From the NCBI GenBank assembly GCA_002414905.1, contig DIAY01000212.1:52337-116336 (forward strand): 64,000 bases of DNA, in the 5' to 3' direction. Source of the stretch: Holophagales bacterium UBA5066 (GTDB lineage Bacteria; Acidobacteriota; Thermoanaerobaculia; UBA5066). The notes under the pieces were generated by a model. It ran no database searches. It saw only the letters and a list, made by a program, of their open reading frames with translations, and was not told where the DNA came from. The translations under genes were made by a program, and so were the position numbers. Positions 23,652 through 33,748 of this stretch are shown piece after piece; within the stretch, counting starts at the first letter, position 1, and every line of letters begins with the position of its first letter.

Positions 23652-24485
23652 TCAGGCCCCGGTCAGGCTCACGGCGATCAGCGTCTGGCCGAGGTAGTAC
23701 GCGGGGAGGCCGACGAGCTTGTTGGCGAAGGAGGGGCGGGAGAACCGTTCCCGTGCCACCAGAAGGTCGGACGCGGCGACGAGAGTGACTCCGGCGGCGA
23801 GCGACCAGCTTGAGGAGGTGGCTCCGGCCGCGATTCCGGAGGCGGACATCGTCACCAGAACGAGGACGTAGGTGGCGACCGGCAGACGAAGTCCCTCCGG
23901 CAGGCGCGGTCGAAGCGCGTGCCAGGCAGCCAGGCCCGCGAGGCCGAAAAGGCCGCCCGAGACGAGGATCGCCGGACCCGTGCCCGCTCCGTGCAGGAGG
24001 AAGGCCACGGAATAGCAGGCGTGGGCAGCGGCGAAGCATGCGAGGCCGGCGAGAAAGGAGCGCGGGAGCGGGAGGGACAGGGCGATGTCTCCCGCGGCCG
24101 AAAGCAGGAGGGCGGCGAGAGCGAGGCGGGTCCAGGACGAGCCGGTGGCGCCGGCTGCCAGGGCCGTCCCGACGAAGGCGAGCGAGGCCACGGCCTTGCT
24201 GGCGAGGTAGGCGCGTGGCGCCGCTCTGCGGTAGGAGAAGAGCGCCCCCGCCAGGCCGATACCGGTGAACGCAACGAAGACCGTGAGCGCAGCGGGCTTC
24301 TGTCGTGAGGCTCCGGCCGCGCCCGCAAGCGCGTCCCGGTTCCGACGGTCGGCAGGCGTCACCTGGTTGCGTGCGTCCGGGAGGCCCGCCGTCGGGTGAG
24401 CGATCACGCGATCCGTGGCGTTCGCGGAGGCACACGTGGAGAGCACCCAGAGAGCCAGGAGGCAAACGAGACGCTTCACCCGCAT
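23652..24485 (-). CDS. YhhN-family membrane protein (lysoplasmalogenase-like)
   Basis: A polytopic membrane protein with about eight helices matching the YhhN/TMEM86 family, whose characterised members hydrolyse the vinyl-ether bond of lysoplasmalogens. Family signatures are SAAGDIALSLPLPRSFLAG and the C-terminal ASDLLVARERFSRP with PAYYLGQTLIAVSL; the conserved Asp residues of both are present. At 277 residues it is about 60 longer than usual. The surplus is an N-terminal segment that looks like a signal peptide (LVCLLALWVLSTCASA) followed by a polar linker. The ATG has no good ribosome site, so a later start is possible. Substrate is inferred from the family. Confidence 0.8.
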   Translation of the reverse strand: MRVKRLVCLLALWVLSTCASANATDRVIAHPTAGLPDARNQVTPADRRNRDALAGAAGASRQKPAALTVFVAFTGIGLAGALFSYRRAAPRAYLASKAVASLAFVGTALAAGATGSSWTRLALAALLLSAAGDIALSLPLPRSFLAGLACFAAAHACYSVAFLLHGAGTGPAILVSGGLFGLAGLAAWHALRPRLPEGLRLPVATYVLVLVTMSASGIAAGATSSSWSLAAGVTLVAASDLLVARERFSRPSFANKLVGLPAYYLGQTLIAVSLTGA

Positions 24486-24648
24486 CGCGTCGCGGATCGT
24501 CTCATCGACCGTTCCCCTCCCTTGTGAGTTCGGCGCTCGCGGCTCTGTCGCGTGGGCCTGGGCGCGTTCCTCGGCTTGCCGCGCACGACGTTGGAACGGG
24601 CGCCGTAGTCGCCCGGGCTCTGCCGGCGGGAGAAGAAGTGGGTCGTCC

Positions 24649-25545
24649 CTAGGCTCGAGCCGCGTTTCTCCAGTAGCGCATCAGCCCGGTCACGTTCATC
24701 GCGAACGGCAGCGCGTAGCCGTACTCCGCAAGGCCCTCCTCCGAGACACCCGCCGCGCGGAGCCGCCCCGTGAGCCACGCCACGAACTCGGGAACGATCG
24801 CGGCCTCGTCCTTTCCCTCGTCCATCCGGGACTTCACCCACTCCGCCCAGGCCGCCAGCTCGACCTCGAGGGCATCGAGGTGCTCCTCCACGTCGTCGAA
24901 CCGGTCGAAGTGCGTCGGGTAGAGCGCCGCGGGTTTCAGCTCGCGTAGCCGTGCGAGCGAAGCCCGCCAGACCGGGAGGTCGATGTCGGGAGGAGGCGTC
25001 GGCGGGAGGACCGGCCCGCCCGCGACCCTCACCCCGCCGACGTCGCCCGTGAAGGCGAGGCCATCGACGACATAGGCGTTGTGGTGGATCGCGTGCCCGG
25101 GTGTCGCGACGACGAGAACCTCGGCACCTCCGACGCGAAGGACCTGGCCATCTTCCGTCACCCGAAGCCTCTCGGGAGGAATCGGCTCCAGCGTCCCCCA
25201 GAGCTCGTCCATCTTCTCCGCGTAGATTCGCGTCGCCGAGGCGAGGAGCTTCGACGGGTCGGCCAGGTGCGGCGCCCCCCTCGGGTGAACGTGGACCGTC
25301 GCACCTTCCATCGCCATCCGCCACGCCCCGCCGGCGTGGTCGAGGTGGATGTGGGTGAGAAAGACCGTCTTCACGTCCCGCGGCGAGAGGCCGTGCCGGG
25401 CGAGGCCGGAGACGAGGTTCGGGAAGGTCGAGTCGGGTCCCGTCTCGACGAGCGCGGCCTCGCCGTTGGACTCGATGAGATAGGACGCCGTCGTCCGCTG
25501 CCGGCCGAGACCGAGGTCGAGCGTGTGGATCTTCGTCGTGCTCAC
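24649..25545 (-). CDS. MBL-fold metallo-hydrolase
   Basis: A metallo-beta-lactamase-fold hydrolase of 298 residues. The metal-binding H-x-H-x-D-H motif is THIHLDHAGG; further ligands are ATPGHAIHH and the late THFDRFDD, and an Asp-containing FTGDVGGVRV bridges the metals. A C-terminal helical extension (AEYGYALPFAMNVTGLMRYW) completes the usual length for glyoxalase-II-like members. The substrate is unknown: hydroxyacyl-thioesters and quorum lactones are typical alternatives. Start GTG 25543-25545 is the first usable codon before the LDLGLGR strand. No functional link to neighbours is visible. Confidence 0.85.
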   Translation of the reverse strand: MSTTKIHTLDLGLGRQRTTASYLIESNGEAALVETGPDSTFPNLVSGLARHGLSPRDVKTVFLTHIHLDHAGGAWRMAMEGATVHVHPRGAPHLADPSKLLASATRIYAEKMDELWGTLEPIPPERLRVTEDGQVLRVGGAEVLVVATPGHAIHHNAYVVDGLAFTGDVGGVRVAGGPVLPPTPPPDIDLPVWRASLARLRELKPAALYPTHFDRFDDVEEHLDALEVELAAWAEWVKSRMDEGKDEAAIVPEFVAWLTGRLRAAGVSEEGLAEYGYALPFAMNVTGLMRYWRNAARA

Positions 25546-25602
25546 GTCCCGATACTGCTCGAACCCGGCCTCCTCCGCCAGACGGCGGACGGAGCCCGTC
25601 CT

Positions 25603-25905
25603 TTACTCGAGGCGAACACTTCCCTCGCCCTTCAGGTCGACCCGGATTCGCAGGTCGCTGGCGGGGCGTCCGCCGGTTCCGTCGTACGTGCTGCACGGCA
25701 GGATGAGCAGCAATCCCCGGCTGGCGTCGTAGCTCGCCTTCAGCTTCGCCCAGTCGATTCCGTAGAACCCCATGGGGCTGCCCCCTTCCGGAGCGCTCGC
25801 CCGGCTCACCGCCACACATCTCGAGCCGATGGATTCCTCGGGAAGGAACACGAGGACGTGCAGGCTGCCCGAGACCGGCTCGCCGTCGGTGTCGACGAGC
25901 GGCAA
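25603..25905 (-). CDS. Small hypothetical protein, possibly a truncated gene
   Basis: A 100-residue frame beginning at TTG (25903-25905) with no clear ribosome site. The sequence has real-protein character, with strand-like hydrophobic runs (LHVLVFLP, LLLILPC) and an ending of RIRVDLKGEGSVRLE, but it is not recognised. The frame opens only six codons upstream of the TTG after a stop, so this could be the C-terminal end of a larger beta-rich protein whose 5' part was lost. The 190 bases upstream, to the acetylglutamate synthase-like gene, hold nothing recognisable. Confidence 0.42.
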   Translation of the reverse strand: MPLVDTDGEPVSGSLHVLVFLPEESIGSRCVAVSRASAPEGGSPMGFYGIDWAKLKASYDASRGLLLILPCSTYDGTGGRPASDLRIRVDLKGEGSVRLE

Positions 25906-26094
25906 GGAGTTCTGTCGTGATCTTCAGCGGCAAGGAGGCAGGCTTCGGTCTTCCATCCTGCGAACAGCGAGCGGAGCGCAAAATGCAAATCAGACCCCAT
26001 CCCTGACGAGTTGCGCGTGGGGACGGTGCGACTCATCCATCGCGGGCTGGCCGCGTTCTCCCCGGGGAGGACCGCGACCTGCGCGTGAGCGCGG

Positions 26095-27288
26095 TCAGTC
26101 GTCGTCGTGCGGAATGTCGACCGGCTGGGCGGTCGCCCATCCGATCGCGGCGGGGATCGCCTCCGGTGAGAGGCCCTTCCAGTAGACGGTCCAGGCGGGG
26201 ACGCGCATGAGGCCTTCGCAGAGCTTCGCGTACCACTCGCTGATCGGGTTCAGACGCCGGGCGCGCCAGAAGACGACGGGGACCTCGGGGATGACGGCCT
26301 CCCAGAGGTCGCGTGCGATCCCCTCCCCCTGCGCCTCCGCGGAGACGGCGAACTTCGTCAGATAGGCGCCGAGCGGAGTTTCCTCGAGGATGACGCAGCC
26401 GCGGTAACCCTCCTCGACGTAGACGCGGCTCGGCGTCCTCCCGAAGAAGGCGTCGGCCGGCGGCCGTCCGAAGCTCGACGCGAGGAGCCCGCGGAGCCTC
26501 GGCACGTCGACGCCCGCCCAGCCGTCGTGACGGGTGATTCGCGCCCCACGGCGCAGGAGCGTGCCGGCCCCCTTCACCGTGAAGAGTTCCCGGAGGACGT
26601 TCAGGGGCGACGTGACGGCGACCGTGAACGACGGGGGAGCGGCCTCTTCGCAGAGCCGTCGGGCGCCCTCGAGGATGAGGGCCTCCTTCCGCGAGAGCTC
26701 CCCGCTCGAAAGGAGCGCGGGGACGTCCGTCGTCAGGTTGACGATCGGGACGAGGATGCCTCTCTGGCGAAGGCCGCCCGGGCGGTGGAGGAAGAGGAGC
26801 TTGCGGGCCTGAAGCTCGCCGAGGAGAGTCCCGAGCCGGTCGAGCCGGTCGCCCGGGGCCTCGCTGCCGGCCGGCTCGAAGACGACGACGGGAACCGCGC
26901 CGCTCCTCACGCAGAGGGTGACGCGGGTGGCGAGGTTGCGCCTCCTCGCGCGGAGCACCTCGACGCGGAGCCCCTCGTTCTCGAGGTGCCGTCTTAGCGA
27001 ACGGGCGTGGAGCACGGCGTCGGCGGGCTGGAATATGCCGAGGACGACGGTGGGGAAGAGGTCGAGCGCCGCGAGGAACTTCAGGTCCTGGACGACGGCG
27101 TCGGCCGCACCGGCCATGACGTTCGCGTCGATCGCGATCGCTGCGAACTGCTCCCGCGGTCGCGCGCGGAACAGATCGAGGTAGAGCCGCGCTTCCGAGG
27201 GACGGCCGGTGCTCTCCAGGAAGCGGAGGACGACGTCCTGGGGTGCGAGTTTCGCGGGAAGGGCGGGCGTTGGGTGGTCGAGGGGCAT
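26095..27288 (-). CDS. N-acetylglutamate synthase-like protein (kinase-like domain plus NAT domain)
   Basis: A 397-residue protein with an amino-acid-kinase-like N-terminal domain (about 1-240) and a C-terminal NAT domain (about 250-385) of the vertebrate-NAGS/Xanthomonas type. The NAT part is diagnostic: GCVILEETPLGAYLTKFAVS, EAQGEGIARDLWEAV, VFWRARRLNPISEWY and WTVYWKGL. The kinase-like part lacks the Gly-rich GGG phosphate-binding motif of active acetylglutamate kinases, so it probably serves as a regulatory or structural half. The predicted reaction is acetyl-CoA plus glutamate to N-acetylglutamate, the first step of arginine synthesis. ATG 27286-27288 is chosen where homology begins. It follows rtcB on the same strand after 37 bases; no arg genes adjoin. 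Confidence 0.82.
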   Translation of the reverse strand: MPLDHPTPALPAKLAPQDVVLRFLESTGRPSEARLYLDLFRARPREQFAAIAIDANVMAGAADAVVQDLKFLAALDLFPTVVLGIFQPADAVLHARSLRRHLENEGLRVEVLRARRRNLATRVTLCVRSGAVPVVVFEPAGSEAPGDRLDRLGTLLGELQARKLLFLHRPGGLRQRGILVPIVNLTTDVPALLSSGELSRKEALILEGARRLCEEAAPPSFTVAVTSPLNVLRELFTVKGAGTLLRRGARITRHDGWAGVDVPRLRGLLASSFGRPPADAFFGRTPSRVYVEEGYRGCVILEETPLGAYLTKFAVSAEAQGEGIARDLWEAVIPEVPVVFWRARRLNPISEWYAKLCEGLMRVPAWTVYWKGLSPEAIPAAIGWATAQPVDIPHDDD

Positions 27289-27325
27289 GGAGACGGGAGG
27301 ATACGGAGTTTCGGAACCGGCCGGT

Positions 27326-28552
27326 TCAGCCCTTGACGCAGACGACCTGGTGGAGCGTGTGGAGGATCTCCACGAGGTCCCTCTGCGCTGCCATGACGGC
27401 GTCGATCGACTTGTAGGCGCCGGGCGTCTCGTCGAGCACGTCGGCGTCCTTGCGGCATTCCACGCCCGCCGTCGCTCGCGCGTGATCCTCGAGCGTGAAG
27501 CGGCGCCGGGCCTCGGAGCGCGACATCGCCCTCCCCGCACCGTGGCTGCAGCTGCAGAAGCTCTCGGGGTTTCCGAGGCCGCGGACGATGTACGAGCGGG
27601 CGCCCATGCTGCCGGGGATGACGCCGAGGTCTCCCACCCGCGCCCTCACCGCCCCCTTGCGTGTCACGAAGACGTCCCGGCCGTAGTGGTGCTCGCGCTC
27701 GACGTAGTTGTGGTGGCAATTCACCGCGACGAGCCCCGCCTCGAATGGCCGGAGGCCTGGCACCGAGCGCAGCGCGGCGAGGATGCTGTCCATCATGAGC
27801 CGCCGGTTGCACAGCGCGAACTCCTGCGCCCACCCGACCGCCTCGACATAGTCGTCGAAGTGCACCGTCCCCTCGGGGAGATAGGCGAGGTCGGCGTCGG
27901 GGAGGTTGATGAAGTGACTGCGCATCTCCTCTTTTGCGAGGTCGATGAAGTAGGTCCCGATCCGGTTGCCGATTCCGCGCGACCCGCTGTGGAGGACGAC
28001 CCAGACCGACCCGGTCTCGTCGAGGCAGACCTCGATGAAGTGGTTGCCGGTGCCAAGCGTCCCGAGGTGCGAGACGTGGTTCGCCTTCCGGACGGCGGGG
28101 TGACGGTCGGCGAGCGACTCGTATCGCGGGGAGAGCGCGGCCCACGCCTGAAGGACGCGCTCCGGTGGATCGCCCCAGGCGCCCTGGTCGTTCCTCCCAC
28201 CCCTCTCGGTGCGGCCGTGCGGGACCGCCGCCTCGATCGCGAGGCGCACGGCGTGGAGGTTGTCCGGGAGATCGTTTCCGGTCAGGTCCGTCCTGATCGC
28301 CATCATCCCGCAGCCGATGTCGACGCCGACGGCGGCCGGGATGATCGCGCCGAACGTCGGAATGACGCTCCCGATCGTGGCCCCTTTCCCGAGGTGGACG
28401 TCGGGCATCGCCGCCACCCATTTGTGGATGAACGGCAGGCTGCCGAGGTTCTGGAGCTGCTTGCGGGCCTCGGGCTCGAACGGCACGCCCCGCGTCCAGG
28501 CCTTGATGGGGACGCCCTTCGTTTCGATGACGTCGTAGTGGCGTTCGGTCAT
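27326..28552 (-). CDS. rtcB: RNA-splicing ligase RtcB
   Basis: GTP- and Mn2+-dependent RNA ligase that joins 2',3'-cyclic-phosphate or 3'-phosphate ends to 5'-OH ends, used in RNA repair. The 408-residue length equals E. coli RtcB, and all motifs are present: MPDVHLGKGATIGSVIPT, VGVDIGCGMMAIRT with the metal-binding Cys, GTLGTGNHFIEVCLDE, LHSGSRGIGN, NCHHNYVEREHHYG, CSCSHGAGRAMSRSEA with the guanylated His, and the terminal HQVVCVKG. ATG at 28550-28552. Neither rtcA nor rtcR is visible; the intergenic region to the next, divergent gene is 361 bases. Confidence 0.96.
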   Translation of the reverse strand: MTERHYDVIETKGVPIKAWTRGVPFEPEARKQLQNLGSLPFIHKWVAAMPDVHLGKGATIGSVIPTFGAIIPAAVGVDIGCGMMAIRTDLTGNDLPDNLHAVRLAIEAAVPHGRTERGGRNDQGAWGDPPERVLQAWAALSPRYESLADRHPAVRKANHVSHLGTLGTGNHFIEVCLDETGSVWVVLHSGSRGIGNRIGTYFIDLAKEEMRSHFINLPDADLAYLPEGTVHFDDYVEAVGWAQEFALCNRRLMMDSILAALRSVPGLRPFEAGLVAVNCHHNYVEREHHYGRDVFVTRKGAVRARVGDLGVIPGSMGARSYIVRGLGNPESFCSCSHGAGRAMSRSEARRRFTLEDHARATAGVECRKDADVLDETPGAYKSIDAVMAAQRDLVEILHTLHQVVCVKG

Positions 28553-28913
28553 GGCGATCCTCGACCTCGGCGGACAGGCTGCCGCCGGGGTCAGCTCAGT
28601 TTCTCCGGAAACAGGGGCGAGGTCTCATCACTTGGCAGGTGTTGTGAATTTCACCGGCCCCGACACCTTGATCTTCAGACTCTCTGTACGGGTATAACCA
28701 TTTTGTTGTCAGTGGTTTAGTCGGCATTGCTCGCATATTCCGGTCGTTGAGGAGTTCACCAGCGCGCGTCCTGTCATAACGAACATTCGGATGAGCTAAA
28801 ACACTATAAACAATAGGTTTATGTGCATTTTCGGGTGTGTGGCAACGACCTTGCAATGTCTTCTGGTGAAACGGGGCCGAGAGAAACCGGACGCACCCCG
28901 CAGGAGGTTCCAA
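28553..28913. other. AT-richer divergent intergenic region between rtcB and the GcvH-like gene
   Basis: This 361-base stretch is markedly less GC-rich than its surroundings from about 28680 to 28850. It contains a sigma54-type -24/-12 element pointing right (separate entry). No sigma54 match was found pointing at rtcB. Short dyads and runs in the middle (TAAAACACTATAAACAATAG) would suit activator binding, but no specific site is assigned. Confidence 0.6.
28840..28855 (+). promoter_or_regulatory. Sigma54 (-24/-12) promoter for the GcvH-like gene
   Basis: TGGCA, six bases, then TTGCA places GG at 28841-28842 and GC at 28853-28854, exactly 12 bases apart as sigma54-RNA polymerase requires. Transcription would start near 28866, giving a leader of about 48 bases with AGGAGG before the ATG at 28914. 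A two-GAF sigma54 activator is encoded at 39805-41880, but whether it acts here is unknown. Confidence 0.65.
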
Positions 28914-29597
28914 ATGGTCGCACTTCTCGTAATCCTCACCATCGTTCTGGCGCTCACCGTCGACAGCTTCGTTCTGGCCCGCCAGCGCCGGACGGCTCCC
29001 GTCGAGGCGCTTGCGCCGATCGTGGCGATGAAGGTGCCCCAGCCTCCCCAGGGCGTCTTCCTCGATACGGCCCACACCTGGCTGCGCATCACCAGCGACG
29101 GCCGCCTCCGCGTCGGCATCGACGACTTCCTCGCCGAGGCCGTCGGACAGATCGACCGGGTCGAAGTCCCACCGCAGGGGACGACGATCGAGCGCGGCAG
29201 CCCCCTTCTCACCCTCTTCGTAAAGGGCCGCAAGCTCGTCATCCCCTCTCCCGCCAGCGGTACCGTCATGTCGGCCAACGACAAGACCCAGCGCGACCCC
29301 TCCGCCGTCCTGCGCGACCCCTACGGCGCCGGCTGGCTCGCCTCGATCTGGACCCGCGACCACCACGCCGCGATCAGCTCTCTTCGCATCGGTGCCGCCG
29401 CGACCCACTTCCTGCGCGACGAGCTCCACCGCCTCGCCGACTTCATGGTCCCCTCCCAGGAGATGGCCAGCGTCCCCGTCATGGCCGACGGCGGCCTCCC
29501 CGGTCAGGGCGCCGCAGCCCGCCTCGACGACAAGGCCTGGGAGAGCTTCTCCCGCGAGTTCGTCAACGCCCCCGAAGAGAAGACCCCGAACGCCTGA
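28914..29597 (+). CDS. Membrane-anchored glycine-cleavage H-like protein
   Basis: A 227-residue protein with one N-terminal transmembrane helix (VALLVILTIVLALTVDSFVLA) followed by a GcvH/biotinyl-lipoyl-like domain. Recognisable pieces are HTWLRITSDGRLRVGIDDFLAEAVGQIDRVEVPPQGTTIERG split around the barrel, and SPASGTVMSANDKTQRDPSAVLRDPYGAGWL, both as in H-protein. The canonical lipoyl-lysine hairpin (ESVK-type) is not evident; FVKGRKLVIPSP occupies that region, so lipoylation is uncertain. No other glycine-cleavage genes are nearby. The ATG at 28914 follows a perfect AGGAGG, behind a sigma54-type promoter, and a terminator follows the gene, so it looks like a single regulated unit. Function unknown beyond the fold. 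Confidence 0.75.
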   Translation: MVALLVILTIVLALTVDSFVLARQRRTAPVEALAPIVAMKVPQPPQGVFLDTAHTWLRITSDGRLRVGIDDFLAEAVGQIDRVEVPPQGTTIERGSPLLTLFVKGRKLVIPSPASGTVMSANDKTQRDPSAVLRDPYGAGWLASIWTRDHHAAISSLRIGAAATHFLRDELHRLADFMVPSQEMASVPVMADGGLPGQGAAARLDDKAWESFSREFVNAPEEKTPNA

Positions 29598-29617
29598 ACC
29601 TCCTCCTGCCCGTTTCA

Positions 29618-29651
29618 GGCCCCGGCCGCCGAGAGGCGTCCGGGGCCTTTT
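29618..29651 (+). terminator. Intrinsic terminator after the GcvH-like gene
   Basis: The arms GGCCCCGG and CCGGGGCC (29618-29625 and 29640-29647) are perfectly complementary and are followed by TTTTG. It lies 20 bases after the stop codon and also faces the 3' end of pgm. Confidence 0.8.
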
Positions 29652-29698
29652 GCTTCCTCCGCGATCTCCGGCAGCTGCGCGCGCCGCCGCTCTGCTTT

Positions 29699-31339
<1,641 letters not shown>

Positions 31340-31853
31340 GGGCACCCTCCGACGAGGCACCGTATGCGCAGGCGCCGAGGGAGTCAACGGGAGGAGGGGC
31401 TGCCCCGCGGGTTCGCCAGGAGTGTTCCGTCGCCGGCTCCAAGCGAAGCAGAGCGGTGCAGGCACGCCGGGTCAGGCCGCCGCCGCGGCTGGCGCGATGT
31501 CGGCGCGTGGGTCGCTGATCGACTGGAACGGCGCTGGGAACCCGAGGGACGACACGGCTCGACGTGACGTCAGACGAGTCAGAGACCGGGAACCGATGCC
31601 AGGAGGGGATGCGGGGTCCGCGGAGCAATGGTGCGGCGGATTCTCGGAAGACGCGGGGTTTACGCTCTCTCACCTCACCGTCACGCGGAACCACACGGGG
31701 TGGACGGGCGGCGGCATCACGTTGCCTCCCCCACCTCATAGGAAGCGAAGCGGTTCTCACCCATGCCTTCGCACTCGCCAACGGGCGTAATCTACAGGGT
31801 GCCGCGGGAGCCGCGGACCGACTCTCGTCGAGCACATTCGGCGGAGGGTTCAG
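31340..31853. other. 514-base intergenic region, no gene recognised
   Basis: Between divergent pgm and the broken kelch gene. The open frames crossing it lack codon bias or recognisable motifs. GGAGGG before pgm and GGAGGGTTC before 31854 are the only clear signals; a promoter for each direction must lie here but none is certain. Confidence 0.5.
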
Positions 31854-33286
31854 ATGACTCAACTCGCCGGCCCGACTCGCTCTTCAAACCTGAGGGTCCT
31901 CTCCACGACGGTCGTCGTCCTTCTGGGGCTCCTCGCCGGCGAGGCGAGCGGCAACGTCCAGAAGACGGGCTCGATGTCCGTAACGCGCTGGGGGCATACC
32001 GCCATGTTCGTCGGAACGGGGCGCGTCCTCGTCGCGGGTGGTTACGGCCCATCGGGGCATCTCGCGACCGCCGAGCTCCTCGATCCCTTGACGGGCCTCT
32101 TCTCGTCCACCGGCTCGATGCCGGAGGCGCGGACCGGGCACACGGCGACGCTCCTGCGGACCGGGAAGGTCCTCGTCGCGGGCGGGCAGACAAACGTCAT
32201 TTCCGCCCAGTGCACGAGCTCGGCAACGATCTACGACTCGACGACCGGCGGCTGGACCGGGACCGGGTCGATGGGAACGGCCCGCAGGGACTTCACGCTG
32301 ACGGTCCTGCCGACGGGCCTCGTCGTGGCGGCCGGGGGAGACAACGGGAGCGCCGTCTCCACCGCGGAGCGATACAACATCTCGAACGGCGGCTGGGGTG
32401 GGGCGGGCGACCTCGGAGCGGGACGGTCCGGCCACGCGGCGGCGCTCTTTCCCGACGCGAGGATTCTCGTGGTGGGAGGACTGAACGCGGGCGGTGGATT
32501 CTCGTCGATCGTCGAGTACGACCCGGTCGGCAACTCCTGGTCCGCCGTCGAGACGGGTACGCCCCGGTACTCGCACGCGGCGACGCTCCTCCCCGACGGG
32601 CGGATGCTCGTCGTTGGCGGCCTCGCCGACGGCACCACCCGGCTCGCGACCGCCGAGTTCGTGAAGAGGAAGCCGGCGACGGTCCTCGGCGTTTCGCTCG
32701 TCGTCGCCACGCCCACCGGTCAGTACAGCTCGGAGTAGCTCGTGAACCTCGGCGCCAACCGTTAGGCCTTCAAGCCCGAGGTCGGCGTCTCCCACCCGAT
32801 CGGGAAGCGCTGGCTCCTCGACGCTTATGCCGGCGTCTGGCTCTTCACGCCAAACGACGACTTCTACGGCGGCGTAAAGAGGACCCAGGACCCGCTCGCC
32901 ACGTTCCAGATGAACGTCAGCTACACCGTCCGTCCGAGACTCCGGCTCGCCTTCAACGCGACCTTCTACTCGGGCGGACGCTCGTACGTCGGGGACACCG
33001 CGAAGCAGGACTTCCAGAGCAACAGCCGCATCGGCCTGACGGCCTCGATTCCCCTGGCACGGGGCACTCGGTCAAGCTCTCCTCCGCGACGGGCGCGTCG
33101 ACCCGGATCGGACAGGATTTCGACACCATCGGGCTCGCGTACCAGTTCATCTGGCTCGACAAGCCGCAGGTTCGGAGACGCGCCCGGAGACCGGCACACG
33201 GCCTCCGGGCCAGGCGTTCGAGGTCGAACCTTCCCGTCCCGGTCCTTGCCCTCGCCCGGCCGACGCACTATCTTCTCGACGCTTGA
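31854..33286 (+). pseudogene. Broken gene: kelch-type propeller fused to an outer-membrane 'phenol MetA' domain
   Basis: The frame opens at ATG 31854 (GGAGGG upstream) with a signal peptide (TTVVVLLGLLAGEASG). Five to six kelch/galactose-oxidase-like repeats follow (GHTAMFVGTGRVLVAGG, GHTATLLRTGKVLVAGG, SHAATLLPDGRMLVVGG), and then the frame runs directly into KRKPATVLGVSLVVATPTGQYSS, the start of a beta-barrel domain of the PF13557 (MetA-pathway phenol degradation) type. There it is interrupted: TAG at 32736, a second TAG at 32763 where Trp is expected (LGANR-stop-AFKPEVGVSHPIG), and a one-base loss in a G run near 33060. After that shift, GHSVKLSSATGAS and GLAYQFIWLDKP complete the barrel in another frame, ending at 33286. 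The propeller part (31854-32738) could still be translated. Fusion plus three lesions indicates decay. Confidence 0.78.
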
Positions 33287-33368
33287 AGATGAAAGGTGAG
33301 GCCCGAGAATGCCGCGGCGGCCGAGGCCGCCTGGCTCCTCGCGCCGGCGGGACCGCCGGGGTGAGTGC

Positions 33369-33719
33369 GTGAGCCCGCTCGGGACGCACCTCCTTCTCGA
33401 CGTGGCGGGTGCCCCGTTCGCGACGCTCGATGACCCGGCTGTCGTAAGGGCTGCGCTCGTCGACACCGTCGCCGCGATGGGGGCACAGGTCCTCGGTGTC
33501 CACCTGCACCGGCTCACACCCCAGGGGATCTCGGGCGTCGTCGTCATCTCCGAGTCGCACCTGACGATCCACACGTGGCCCGAACGGGGCGAGGCCGCCG
33601 TCGACCTCTTCACCTGCGGCGATGCGGCCCGCGCGAGGGGCGCGGTTGCGGCGCTCGTCGAACGCCTAGGGGCCACGGTATCGACCCTGCGCGAGATCCG
33701 CCGGGGCGCCGCCGGCTGA
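33369..33719 (+). CDS. speD: S-adenosylmethionine decarboxylase proenzyme
   Basis: Pyruvoyl-dependent enzyme that makes decarboxylated SAM for spermidine synthesis. The 116-residue form matches the short bacterial/archaeal class. The self-cleavage site is Glu-Ser in ISESHLTIHTWPERG, followed by AAVDLFTCGDAARA with the catalytic Cys; the N-terminus SPLGTHLLLDVAGA is typical. GTG 33369 is preferred because homology begins there; an ATG at 33309 with AAGGTGAGG would add a basic Arg-rich tail unusual for the family. No speE is visible. The 3' flank holds a gene remnant. Confidence 0.88.
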   Translation: MSPLGTHLLLDVAGAPFATLDDPAVVRAALVDTVAAMGAQVLGVHLHRLTPQGISGVVVISESHLTIHTWPERGEAAVDLFTCGDAARARGAVAALVERLGATVSTLREIRRGAAG

Positions 33720-33748
33720 CGGCGGCGCCCGCCAAGGCCGATCCGAAG

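Noticed and set aside
28640..28670. TGGCAGGTGTTGTG as a second sigma54 element
   Set aside because: The -12 part lacks GC at the required 12-base distance from GG.
33309..33368. ATG start for speD with a 20-residue basic tail
   Set aside because: A ribosome-like site exists, but SpeD proteins begin with the strand encoded from GTG 33369; the tail is Arg/Pro low complexity. Kept as an alternative.
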